Positions 42,917-52,731 of a stretch of DNA of 64,000 bases are shown in pieces. The notes beneath the pieces are model-generated. The model worked only from the letters and a program-made list of their open reading frames with translations. It was not told the origin of the DNA and did no database searches. Position numbers and translations under genes: made by a program. The DNA comes from Limnephilus marmoratus. Lineage: Eukaryota; Arthropoda; Insecta; Trichoptera; Limnephilidae. Numbering within the stretch: the stretch's first letter is position 1; every line of letters starts with the position of its first letter. Location: NCBI GenBank assembly GCA_917880885.1, contig OU862934.1, forward strand, positions 31,852,734 to 31,916,733. The letters run 5' to 3'.

Positions 42917-43353
42917 GGTTAAACGTCACGTACCTTACAATCTACACATTCACAGATGGCGCCAATTAAATTATTTCAGGTTTTTAATACTTTTTGCACG
43001 TAACGCTTTAAAATATTAAAGTTAATGAATTATTTGCGTCCGAACATATTTAATATGAACATAAATAAATAGTTTTGTCCATAAACAAACCCAAATCTTT
43101 CAAGAATGGCTGAAAAATTCAATTTTGTATCCGTGACTCAATCCAATATTGTATTTTTCAGCCTTCTTAAAAAATTTGGGTTTGTTTATGGACAATACTA
43201 TTTATTTAAGTTCATATTAAATATTTACGGGCACAAACAATTAATTCACCTCAATATTTTAAAGCAAAACGTGCAAAACGTATTAAAAACCTAACATAAT
43301 TTAATTGGCGCCATCTGTGAATGCGTAGATTATAACGTACGTGACGTTTAACC
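42917..43353. mobile_element. Palindromic MITE next to gene D exon 2
   Basis: Arms of about 195 bp: GGTTAAACGTCACGTAC ... ACAGATGGCGCCAATTAAAT on the left and ATTTAATTGGCGCCATCTGT ... GTACGTGACGTTTAACC on the right, with a short centre near 43135. TTAA lies at both ends but is part of the palindrome. The right edge is 31 bp from the exon 2 acceptor. Confidence 0.8.
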
Positions 43354-43383
43354 TTAAGTAATGAATATGAAACCTTTGTACAG

Positions 43384-43572
43384 TTGGTGTGCTGGTAACT
43401 CTGATGTACCTGGTGACCTCGGGTGCGGCTGTAGGACAATTTACCGACAGATGTCAAAAATTCTGTCCCAATATTTATTCCCCAATTTGCGCCTTCACCG
43501 GACCCGGGGTCTGGAAGACATTCCGTAACAAGTGTGGAGCCGATATAGATGCGTGTCGTCGCGGTAAAAAAG
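43384..43572 (+). CDS. Kazal inhibitor gene D, exon 2
   Basis: Acceptor TTTGTACAG and donor GTAAGC bound 189 bp in phase 1. With exons 1 and 3 the protein has 87 aa: signal peptide to about residue 28 (VGVLVTLMYLVTSGAAVG), then Cys 34, 38, 46, 61 and 68 here and Cys83 in exon 3. Spacing C-x3-C-x7-C-x14-C-x6-C equals gene A. Signatures are IYSPIC and TFRNKC. The predicted P1 residue is Asn40, versus Ala in gene A, and the C-terminus is much more basic (RRGKK), so target specificity has probably diverged (inference). Confidence 0.85.
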
Positions 43573-43632
43573 GTAAGCCAGCGAAGAGGTGTTTTTGAAG
43601 AAAAAATTCTTTACGACCTAAGGGAGTGATAA

Positions 43633-44226
43633 GGATAAGGATGAAGATAAGGATAAGGATAAGGATAAGGATAAGGATAAGGATAAGGATAAGGATAAGG
43701 ATAAGGATAAGGATAAGGATAAGGATAAGGATAAGGATAAGGATAAGGATAAGGATAAGGATAAGGATAAGGATAAGGATAAGGATAAGGATAAGGATAA
43801 GGATAAGGATAAGGATAAGGATAAGGATAAGGATAAGGATAAGGATAAGGATAAGGATAAGGATAAGGATAAGGATAAGGATAAGGATAAGGATAAGGAT
43901 AAGGATAAGGATAAGGATAAGGATAAGGATAAGGATAAGGATAAGGATAAGGATAAGGATAAGGATAAGGATAAGGATAAGGATAAGGATAAGGATAAGG
44001 ATAAGGATAAGGATAAGGATAAGGATAAGGATAAGGATAAGGATAAGGATAAGGATAAGGATAAGGATAAGGATAAGGATAAGGATAAGGATAAGGATAA
44101 GGATAAGGATAAGGATAAGGATAAGGATAAGGATAAGGATAAGGATAAGGATAAGGATAAGGATAAGGATAAGGATAAGGATAAGGATAAGGATAAGGAT
44201 AAGGATAAGGATAAGGATAAGGATAG
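43633..44226 (+). repeat. (GGATAA)n microsatellite, about 97 units
   Basis: Almost pure hexamer array, about 590 bp, starting 60 bp after the gene D exon 2 donor. Long Ile-Arg and Ile-Leu dipeptide frames on the two strands are artefacts. It is not the insect telomere repeat TTAGG. Confidence 0.97.
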
Positions 44227-44450
44227 TCACCCCAAGGTCGTAGATCACCCCAACGTCGTAGGTCACCCTAAGGTCGTAGGTCAACCCAAGGTCGTAGGTC
44301 ACCCCAAGGTCGTAGGTCACCCCAAGGTCGTAGTCACCCCAAGGTCGTAGGTCACCCCAAGTTCATAGGTCACCCCGAGGTCGTAGGGCACCCCAAGGTC
44401 ATATTTCACCCCAATATCATATGCCACCCCTAGGTCATAGGTCACCCCGT
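44224..44450 (+). repeat. 18-bp minisatellite derived from R-A
   Basis: About 12 copies of GTCACCCCAAGGTCGTAG with variants. It follows the hexamer array directly and runs into R-A-like sequence (TTCGCTACGTTTGGTAACTT). The same array occurs at 60676-60865. Confidence 0.9.
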
Positions 44451-44565
44451 TCGCTACGTTTGGTAACTTAGCAGGGATACCTGGGTTCATTGGGCGAGGT
44501 TTGTCTTGTAGTTTTACTTCAGTCGTGTGGTCTAAAGCACAATCGTTTTTTTCTTACTAAGGTAT
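44450..44565 (+). repeat. R-A-related segment after the minisatellite
   Basis: GGTAACTTAGCAGGGATACC, GGGCGAGGTTTGTCTTG, then TCGTGTGGTCTAAAGCACAA. The last part is also found at 60930-60962 and inverted near 15510-15530. Confidence 0.7.
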
Positions 44566-44689
44566 TTCTTTTAAAGCGTGATTCACGTAATATATAAACA
44601 TGGTGTAGCGGGACTCAACTCAACAGACCAACCCAGTGAACGCAGACTGCAGCTAGCAGGATAATGTGTTAACATTACATTTTATTTTA

Positions 44690-45010
44690 TTAATTTCTAA
44701 CGAGCTGGCATGCGTTGCAATGTTACTAATAAACAAATTATTTCTCCCTGCATGTCTTTTCCCATTCGTCCCATTCCACATCCGCCTCCCCTCACCCTCC
44801 TATATCCCCTTCCCCTAACGCGTTCCCCCTCCACCTTCCCCGCTTTCCCACTCCCTTCACCCGCCAGCCCTCTTCTCGCAAACCCCACTTCCGCGATCTC
44901 CTCCCCCCTTCCCGCATTCAATATATTCAGTACATTCGGATTTTCAAACAGCTCGCGTGCCACCTATTGCAATTTTTTTTTACAAAATATTATTTGTCAT
45001 ATATTACAAA
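44690..45010 (+). repeat. R-B repeat copy
   Basis: Head GAGCTGGCATGCGTTGCAAT, C-rich core, and CAGCTCGCGTGCCACCTATT. It lies in gene D intron 2. Confidence 0.75.
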
Positions 45011-45734
45011 CCTTCATTTCTTATGTTATAAGAACAATCAATCAAATTTGGTACTTAACATAGGTACCCATTTAAAATAAATATAATTTTTTGTTAGAAT
45101 CAAAGTATTCGATTTTGGTTAGTACTATTTTTTTATTTTTTATTTCATAATTTTTTTATTAGTTACAGATATTTGATTTTTTTGGCTACCACATTGGGCT
45201 CATGCCTGTGTTATGGTAGTCGTATATTTAATATTTATTTTAATTAATACAAAAACTATTTTATTAAAACAGATAAATAAAAATTATGAAATATTTTAAA
45301 GAAAGTGAAAAATAAACAGAAAAAAAGATCATATTTTAAAGAAAAGTTGAAATAAAAATGAAAATTCAAATTTTGAAAAACAAAAATTAACAATAAAGAT
45401 TAAATGTTAAGAACTCAAGTGTTCTATACAAATATATAAATTAAAACATATAAGTACTTAAATAAATTAAAATTAAAAAATAAATAAAATTTAGTGGAAA
45501 AATTAAGAGAAAAAAAATAACAACATTTTAAAGAAAAATAGAAATAAAAATGGAAATGGAAATTAAAATTTTGAAATGCAAAAATTAATAATTAAAATGT
45601 AGTGATTATAGGTGAGTACTTCGATAAAATTAATTGTTTAAAGTGTTTTTTCTAAAATTGAATTTTTATCGAACAATCGATGGTTTGCAAAATTTCATTC
45701 TCAAATAGGCCACTTGCATCACATTTTAAAAAAA
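45011..45734. other. AT-rich intron sequence with a diverged tandem duplication
   Basis: The A-rich block at 45265-45415 resembles 45480-45600 (TTTTAAAGAAAA, GAAATAAAAATG, AAAATTTTGAAA). No gene. Confidence 0.5.
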
Positions 45735-45945
45735 AATCCGGGTTAGGCCAATATTCTAAGACATTCCGTAATTTTTTTAATTGTATTTTTAAAACCCTGG
45801 CGATTTTTTTGAAAATTTCAATCCGAAAAATCAGACCATTTTTTAATAAACCGGAAAGACGGGACATAATTTTAAGGGTGCGAAAAAACGATAATTACAT
45901 TGCCGAAAATCGTTTAAAAAAAAGAACGTTTTCCACAAGAAAGGG
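45735..45945. repeat. R-E dispersed repeat
   Basis: Close match to 16770-16975 in the same orientation. Confidence 0.75.
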
Positions 45946-46035
45946 CACAGGAGAATCACGAGGCATACCAAAAATATTACATCTTATAAATATTAACTCC
46001 ACATCATTGTAACCATTCGTAAACAGTACATATTA

Positions 46036-46212
46036 AAGCGGAAACCCGCTTGTATGGTGTGGTGTGTCGTGACTATAAATTAACCAATCATCGTCGTCGC
46101 TTGTCGACACGCCACAACCTACAAATATGTCTCTAACCATAATAAATGTATGAAACCGATGTGCTTCTGGCGCGCCACGACACATCACACCACACAAGTG
46201 TGTTTCCGCCTT
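46036..46212. mobile_element. 177-bp MITE in gene D intron 2
   Basis: The imperfect terminal inverted repeats AAGCGGAAACCCGCTTGTAT and AAGGCGGAAACACACTTGTG (read inward) continue through GTGTGGTGTGTCGTG. Flanked by TA on both sides (46034-46035 and 46213-46214), suggesting a Tc1/mariner-type derivative. Confidence 0.65.
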
Positions 46213-46336
46213 TAGCTATGATGATCGCTAATCTTGTTTTTATTTTCTGTGTATTTTTTTAATCTTCGTATTATTTTAAAATTTTGAAATTTTGTTTCAA
46301 TAATTATCAATCATTTAAAAATTATTTTTATTCCAG

Positions 46337-46380
46337 AACATAAACCATTTTACGACGGTAAGTGTACACATAGAAATTGA
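46337..46380 (+). CDS. Kazal inhibitor gene D, exon 3
   Basis: The acceptor TTTTTATTCCAG precedes 46337. It encodes EHKPFYDGKCTHRN and TGA, providing Cys83. The FY.G.C pattern matches gene A exon 3, with a three-residue extension after the last Cys. A GGTAAGTG string inside the exon (46357-46364) is a strong cryptic donor. A probable poly-A signal lies near 46514. Confidence 0.8.
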
Positions 46381-47112
46381 AGCAGATTTCAGGAAGATTT
46401 CAATATGTTATGGTCTCTGAAGAAATCAAATTTATCCCTTAATTAAAAACGGTCTTAAAGCTAAAAAAGAAAAATTAAAAAATAATTTTGATGACATATT
46501 TTGAAAGGATGTTCAATAAATTAATATTCTTTGAAATAAAGCATTTATTTAAATACTGATTTCGTTTTTTTTACCGTTAATTTAAAAAAAATATATCCAT
46601 AATTAAAAAAACGACAACCAAAAAATCATTTATTTGGTCAAGAAAATGTTGTTTTTTTATTACGGCTATAGTTTTTTATTTCAAATGTTTCTGCCATTCC
46701 CGATGATACTGCTACTGCAAGTTCTGCTATGTAATTATAATTACACAGCAGAACTTGTGTATAAATAAATTGTTTTTATAAATTGCATAATAACATTATT
46801 AATTATACAAAAGAAATTAAAATTAATATGGAGTTATACGAATTAAACTTGATAACAATAAATACTGCTACTGTACGTAGTTATTTTATATTATTTCCGC
46901 CATTCACCCTTCAAGGGTGTTTTAGACTATAATTTCAAATTATGGAGTGTGGCAAAGTGAATTTTTATATTTTCGTTAAATGGGCAAATTTTTAAATTGT
47001 TTTGGAAAATTGAAGTCGAGTTCAGACTTAGAAGAAATGAGGTGTTGAATGGGGGAGGCCATTTTACACAAGGTTGATAGGAAAGAGAATATTTGTTAAC
47101 AATCATAAATAT
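46381..47112. other. Intergenic, no gene recognised
   Basis: AT-rich. A hairpin AAGTTCTGCTATGTAATTAT with its inverted copy lies at 46719-46756. Confidence 0.5.
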
Positions 47113-47929
47113 TGTTACGATGCGCATAGAGAGAGTTTGAATATCCCGCGCTAGCGAGACAACGGCAGCATCAACCCGCGCCGGTGTCCCGCGCACATCC
47201 AGTGCGCCGACCCACGTGATCGATCGTTCTGGAAGAACACGTTCGGGGCGAGCAGGGCCCCCTGTCGCCTTGATAAGCGGGGCGTACTGCCTTTCGCCCC
47301 CTTTGCGAAGATATAACCCCAGGAGCCGTTCGACGGATTAAACCCAGTAGCCGCTTCCGAAACCTCAGCGCCAAGGAGAACATGTAAGCCCCCCCCCATT
47401 TCTTGTGCTGTTTAACTTTCTAAAATCAATGTAATCGTGACGCGATGAACGTTAGACCAGAGAGAAAATTTTAAAGTCGATCTAGGACGAGGTTTCACCT
47501 CGTAGGTTTGCTGTTTCTATTGTACTATGACCATGTTTTTTAGTGGAATAAACCACGTGTCCATACACTCTGTTTTATTAACGTTGACCTGAAGTACCCA
47601 TCCATAAATAACCTAGAGAGATGAGGCAGTTAGCCAACCCATGGACCTGAGAAAGGACTTCTCCTCCGCCGGAACTGAGCTGGCCGCCGCAAGGATACGG
47701 ATGAAGGGGGCTGAACCCCAGCCCCGGACTCAGGTAATGTCCGCCCTCTCACGTCTCGCCCAGAGACCACTGTTATCCTAATTGACCCATAGTAATGTTT
47801 GTATGACCTCGTCTGGCGGGATATTTGCCCGTGAAGGGGCCCAGCGCATTGCAATATGTTATCTAAAGTTCCCACTTCAAGACCAGGGCAAGGGCGAGAA
47901 TTTTAAAAAAGGTGATCAGAAACGAAACA
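47113..47929 (+). mobile_element. Probable solo LTR
   Basis: Begins TGTTACGATG and ends GAAACA (TGTT/AACA inverted ends), flanked by ATAT (47109-47112 and 47930-47933). It is GC-richer than its surroundings, with AGATATAACC as a possible TATA and AATAAA near 47546. No internal gag-pol sequence was seen. Confidence 0.55.
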
Positions 47930-48059
47930 ATATCCAATTCTTATTCGAATGAGTGAGGAAATTTGCTTTTTGGAAAAATAGAAAATTATATATTTCAATC
48001 GTCCTACACAAAAAAAATTATACGACTGCTATATTCGGAAGCCTTGAAGTTAAAACTGT

Positions 48060-48790
48060 AGATTTTTTGGAAAATAATATTGGTAAATTCATCCATATTT
48101 TAACAAAAACCCCAGGTGAATTAATAGGTCTAGTAACGTAACCAGAATCCTTCTTGCATAAACATTGAGCGTTACTCGTACCGACTCCCAGAGGATAAAC
48201 TTCTGAAAGTGGCCCTCAGAGGCATCTCTGAATCCATCGACGTGGTATTGCATTGGTGAAATTGCCCTCAAAAAATTCCTCATAAATGAAATCTGGTTGG
48301 TCTCGTCAATCGATTCCACTTGTAATTGTCAATCTGACAAAAATGAAGACACGAAACCCATTTTCACCGACCTATAAACTGTATTCAATCTTCGGATCTA
48401 AGTAGAATTGTCTCTTACGATAATATTTAATCCACCGCGGTTAAAAAATACTTCTTCCGGTTCAATTAAATTCATATCTGTTTATGGCCTTCCCAAACGA
48501 CATTTGATTCTCTAAGAACTAAACTCAATCCTTTTTGAAAACGTCCCTACTTTTATAGACGGAGACTTGAACGCTAAGCACGGCTTCGGGAATAGCCAAT
48601 ATGATAACAAAGATGGTAGAGATCTTGCTAGGTATGCTTTCTCTAATTTAATCAACGTAGACGCTCCTGACCTATACACCCTTCAGCCACCAAATAGCAG
48701 GCCAGACATAATTGACATTGCCATCTCCAAATACACAAGTAACGTTCACTCGTTAAAAGTACTAACCATCATTTTAAGGGCGAGATTTCA
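48060..48790 (+). pseudogene. Jockey-clade LINE fragment (ORF1 end and endonuclease)
   Basis: ORF1 segment LPEDKLLKVALRGISESI near 48186 (pre-zinc-knuckle pattern). After a gap, frame 48567-48780 reads LNAKHGFGNSQYDNKDGRDL, DAPDLYTLQPPNSRPDIID and IAISKYTSNVHSLKVL, an AP-endonuclease middle region. It has stops and lacks RT. The 5' part is duplicated at 32380-33240. Confidence 0.75.
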
Positions 48791-49233
48791 TTATATTTGC
48801 ATACTGGCGGGTTCTCAAAATTCGGCATATGCAAGGTCATGTTTTTACCAAAACCCTTACATTTCATGTGCGTGGGACGACCCGTCACGTACACTGACTT
48901 TAAAAAGAACTGATTTATTTGGTGAAACTGTTAAACTCTGGCTGTGGATAAAAGTATTGGTTATTGGTTTGATGACTGAAGGTGCAAAATTGTGTTGATA
49001 CTATTGCATTACTTTCTACTATGTCCTATAAAATTTTATTTAATAATATTTATAAAATGTTTATTTCATGCATATTATTTGTAGATATTCCTGCCTACAA
49101 ATATATTATACTATTTATGAGTTTATTATGTTAACTACGCAAATGTTTGTGTAAAAGACTTTCAATAGATAAATTAAAAAATCTGAAATATTAGGTAAAT
49201 ATTTACTCATGTATTTGTGTTTCAAAAATTATA
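48791..49233. other. Spacer
   Basis: No feature. A short stretch (GTGTAAAAGACTTTCAATAG near 49150) resembles 60318-60345. Confidence 0.45.
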
Positions 49234-49237
49234 ATTT

Positions 49238-50086
49238 TGAGGGAGCGGTCCTGATCGGTAGAGAGAAATGAAAGGCGTGCAGTCGATGTAGTGAGTCAGA
49301 CTTTATTGTGGCTACGTAGCGGAGGTCGATGCGGAGCGGGAGCGGAGTGACAGTAGTGATGCTGCAGGCGTGCGGTGTGATGGAGATGGTGCCGTGAAGG
49401 TCAGCGAGTTGCTCGACACCATGGCGGTGGAAATGACCTATATTCCAGGCCGTTGCTCGACGCTTTGAATCGCGGAGATGAACGGTGAGTGGCTCCGTGT
49501 GCTGAGCCACCAGCAGGTAGTCCTGGCGAGGCGGAGCGTGTTTCCATGGCAGCGAAGCACGGTGGGCTTCGGGGTGCCATGAAGTGGTGAGCTGATCCCT
49601 GGACTGAAGGTGACGCAAGCCTTGTAAATCGCGGGATGGAGCTGATCTCAGGAGCTGAAGACACGATGGGCCTTGTAGCTGAGACGTGGTAATGGACCTC
49701 GGGAAGCTGCCCTGGATGTGTGCCATGCAGGAGCACTTGTGCGATCTGTTACTTGTTGAGATATTGACCGACTGTTGAACTGATACTGACCGCAGCGGGC
49801 GAGCGATCGGCTGCTTATATAGCCGCGGCGAGTAATTACCCACACGGTAGGTAATACGCGACCCTTCGGCAGTTGACGAGAATATTCGGCGCCGTACAGA
49901 TATTGTACGGTGCTGTCTCAAGACCTTTCTAGGCGGTGGCGATATTATTAACGTCGGGCTGGCATGGCAGGCGAGAAAGTACATCGCGATCGACATATGT
50001 AGGTACCTAGGCAAGAGCCGGCGCCGCGCGAATATTAGATGTTTTTCGTGTCTTCTTTTGATGGCGAAGGATAATGTATCGCCACA
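49238..50086 (-). mobile_element. Solo LTR of an LTR retrotransposon
   Basis: 849 bp bounded by TG...CA and the 4-bp duplication ATTT (49234-49237 and 50087-50090). On the - strand it contains TATATAAG (about 49815-49822), an initiator-like TCAGT about 30 bp downstream, and AATAAAG near 49293 before the 3' end: promoter and poly-A signal in LTR order. GC content is well above the surroundings. The 261-codon - strand frame at 49229-50014 overlaps both signals and extends past the LTR edge, so it is unlikely to be real. Confidence 0.75.
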
Positions 50087-50136
50087 ATTTATTTGTTTTT
50101 TCCTTTTTTTTTTCTTTGCGTCACTTAGTTTACAAA

Positions 50137-50831
50137 ATGAAAAACTTGAAATATCGCGTTATTTACGAGTACGAGTTCCACCGTGGCACCAGTGCTGCAG
50201 AAACGGCTGGAAGGATTAATGATGTGTATGGCGACGGTGCCGCAAAAGAAAACACAGTGCGTTTTTGGTTCCAACGTTTTCGTTCTAGAAATTTCGACCT
50301 GCAGAACAACCCCATGGACGGCCGGAGACCAAAGTTGATAATGAAGAATTGAAGGCTATTGTGGTAGCGGATCCATCGCAAACCACGTCCGATTAGCTGC
50401 TGGCTGCGGTGTTAGTAATAAAACTGTTTTAATCTACTTGAAGCAAATTGGGAAGGTGAAAAAGCTTAAAAGTGGGTACCTCACGAATTGAGAGAAGCAA
50501 ATCAACAAACGCGCGTTAGAACGCTAGACCACACACTGCACAACAGACGGCTACCAAATTAGAGGAGCTTCAATTGGAATGTTTTAAACATCCACCGTAG
50601 GTACTCTCCGGACCTTGCCCCAACAGATTACCATTTTTTCGAAATTTGGATAACTTCTTGCAAGGGAAAAAATTCAACTCCGATGGGGCAGTCCAAACCG
50701 CCTTCAAAGATTTTATTGATTTCCGTCCGAATGGTTTTTTTAGTACAGGGATCAATGAACTACCTATGAGATGGCAAAAGTGCATAAATAGCAATGGTAC
50801 TTACTTTGATAATATAGATATATTATATTAA
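50137..50831 (+). pseudogene. mariner transposase, internally deleted
   Basis: ATG at 50137 with KYRVIYEYEFHRGTSAAETA, NTVRFWFQRFRSRNFDLQNN and GRRP is the N-terminal helix-turn-helix of mariner transposases. Frameshifts follow, the central catalytic region is missing, and the C-terminus remains: SPDLAPTDYHFF (third catalytic Asp), DNFLQGKKFNSD and ELPMRWQKCINSNGTYF. About 700 bp remains of the usual 1 kb coding region. No clear inverted repeats were seen; the solo LTR abuts the 5' side. Confidence 0.85.
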
Positions 50832-50984
50832 AAAAAAATTGACTTTATGTTCCTCCCATACAAAACGCCAATTTTATATGTAAGGACCTAATATTAAATA
50901 TTATCTTGGAAAAATAAATTAAAAATTTATTTGATTTCAAGACAATGTAATTGAATAAACCATAATTTATATATCCCCGAAGTA

Positions 50985-51060
50985 GTAAATATCTACAGTA
51001 GCGGGCATAAAAACGTTTCCATTGTCCAAAAATATCTGTTTATTTGGTTGGTATTATATT
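50985..51060 (+). repeat. Segment shared with the D-E spacer
   Basis: CTACAGTAGCGGGCATAAAA, ACGTTTCCA and TATTTGGTTGGTAT match 60470-60535. It marks paralogous intergenic sequence or a dispersed repeat. Confidence 0.6.
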
Positions 51061-51436
51061 TTTCTACTCCATATTGTAAAGTGCCATAAAAGGGATTAAC
51101 TTTGATAAATTTTTAAATTTGAAACTTAATAACTTTGATAAAATCATTTGTGTCGTCAAGTTCAAGTTTCAAGTTTCAGTGCCGGCAACCTGGGCGTTTA
51201 TTTAGTTTCATGGTTATTTACATTGTTTTCTTTTCTTTTACCCGCCTCACTAGACAAAGTCTGTTCCGAGGCGAGTAAATCACATATTATGTTTGTTCCA
51301 AAAAAAAATGTGTGTATTTAAACAAATATATATATATATATATATGTATGTAAAAAGATAAAAAAAGATAAATTATATATTAAATGAAAGAACACACTTT
51401 GTAAAACACCACTTTTTATTATAATTGATATTTAAA

Positions 51437-51477
51437 AGCCAACCAGGTTTCGCTCGATCTCGAGCTTCATCAGGGCT
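51437..51477 (-). ncRNA. Hammerhead ribozyme motif (Penelope-like element, - copy)
   Basis: Same sequence as the + strand motif at 54484-54524, in inverted orientation: stem I AGCC/GGCT, core CTGATGA, stem II GCTCG/CGAGC, core GAAA, minimal stem III ACC.GGT, and U before stem I. Confidence 0.75.
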
Positions 51478-51557
51478 ATTATAACAACTAAAGTTAATTA
51501 TCTACAGACATACATATATAAAAGACATTAACAGTATGAGTGAAAGAGCTAGCAATA

Positions 51558-52722
51558 TTATAGGCAACACCCTATTGGTGCCAGAAAGTGAAGCAAATTG
51601 ACAAGAGGGAGACAACAATAATTACAGGGTGAGTAAGTAAAGGGGGAAGGGAGAGGGAGGGAGTTGTTTAAGAAGAGTTTAGCGGAATAAATTAAAAATG
51701 GGACTATCAGATAAATTGATTTGGTTATTAATAATATTTGATTTATTATTAACGGCTTTTTTATTTCGAGGGCTTCTAGATTGTTTAACCTAATTCCGAT
51801 TCCATTTTTATGTAATATTTTAGTCCCGGAGGTTTTATCGAATGAGTGGTTAGTTTCTAGTAGATGGTTTGCAAATTCTGAAAAGGCATTACTATTTAGA
51901 CATCTTAGATGTTCTTTAATTCTTATGTTTACATTTCGGGCCGTTTTCCCAATGTAAAATGCAGAGCAATCATTACAATTTAGTTTATATACGCCAGAGT
52001 GGCTAAATTTATCATCAATATCTTTAGTGTTAATTAAATATTTACCTAAGTTATTATTAGTGTAAAAGGCGGGTTTTATTTCCGGAGGGAATTTTTTTAC
52101 GCTTAACGAAGAAAAGTTATTCGTAAACAGTACTCTACGCCACTGGAATTGGTGATTAGTATTTATATTATTATTAGGATTATTAAAAAGAAATTTATTT
52201 GATGCTACTTGTTTCAACTTTTTATTGAGAATATTGTCTACTGGTTTTGTCTCATACCCGTTATTTATAGCAATTTGTTTAATTATGGATAATTCCTTTT
52301 TAAAGTTATTATTATTTAATGGTACTGTAATCAATCGATGTATCATGGAGTGGAAGGCAGAATGTTTGTGGGATATGGGGTGGTTGGATGAATTATGAAT
52401 GGTAGTATCAGTATAGGTAGGTTTACGGTATATATCGAAATCAATTTTATTATTAGTGATACTTAAAGTTAGGTCGAGAAAATTCAAGGTTGAGTTAATA
52501 CCTATTTCTATGTGAAATTTTTTTGTGAAAGGAATTTATTATTTTAAGGAAAGAGTTTAATTGCCTGTCGGTACCTGTCCAAATGCACAGAACATCATCA
52601 ACGTAACGTCGCCACAATAAAATATTTTTTAAGAGAGGTGATTTAGAAGCAAAAATATTATTTTCTAAATTATCCATAAAAATGTCGGCGATAAGAGGAC
52701 TCGTAGGAGCCCCAATGGCCAA
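51558..52722 (-). pseudogene. Penelope-like RT/GIY-YIG protein, truncated - strand copy
   Basis: Frame 52495-52722 starts in RT motif B (AIGAPTSPLIADIFMDN) and holds RRYVDDVLCIW (motif C). A small deletion causes a frameshift near 52490, and frame 51558-52487 then gives the thumb and the GIY-YIG nuclease (GVYKLNCNDCSAFYIGKTA, RIKEHLRCLNS, NHLLETNH). The N-terminal half is absent. Confidence 0.88.
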
Positions 52723-52731
52723 GCCATCCTT

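Noticed and set aside
43633..44226. Telomere-like repeat
   Set aside because: The unit is GGATAA/TTATCC, not the insect TTAGG, and it is embedded in a gene intron.
43475..44320. Long Ile-Leu and Ile-Arg dipeptide reading frames on both strands
   Set aside because: They are translations of the (GGATAA)n microsatellite; a six-base repeat without stops is open in several frames.
49229..50014. 261-codon - strand protein
   Set aside because: It overlaps the TATA, initiator and poly-A signals of a solo LTR, crosses the LTR boundary and has no recognisable domain.
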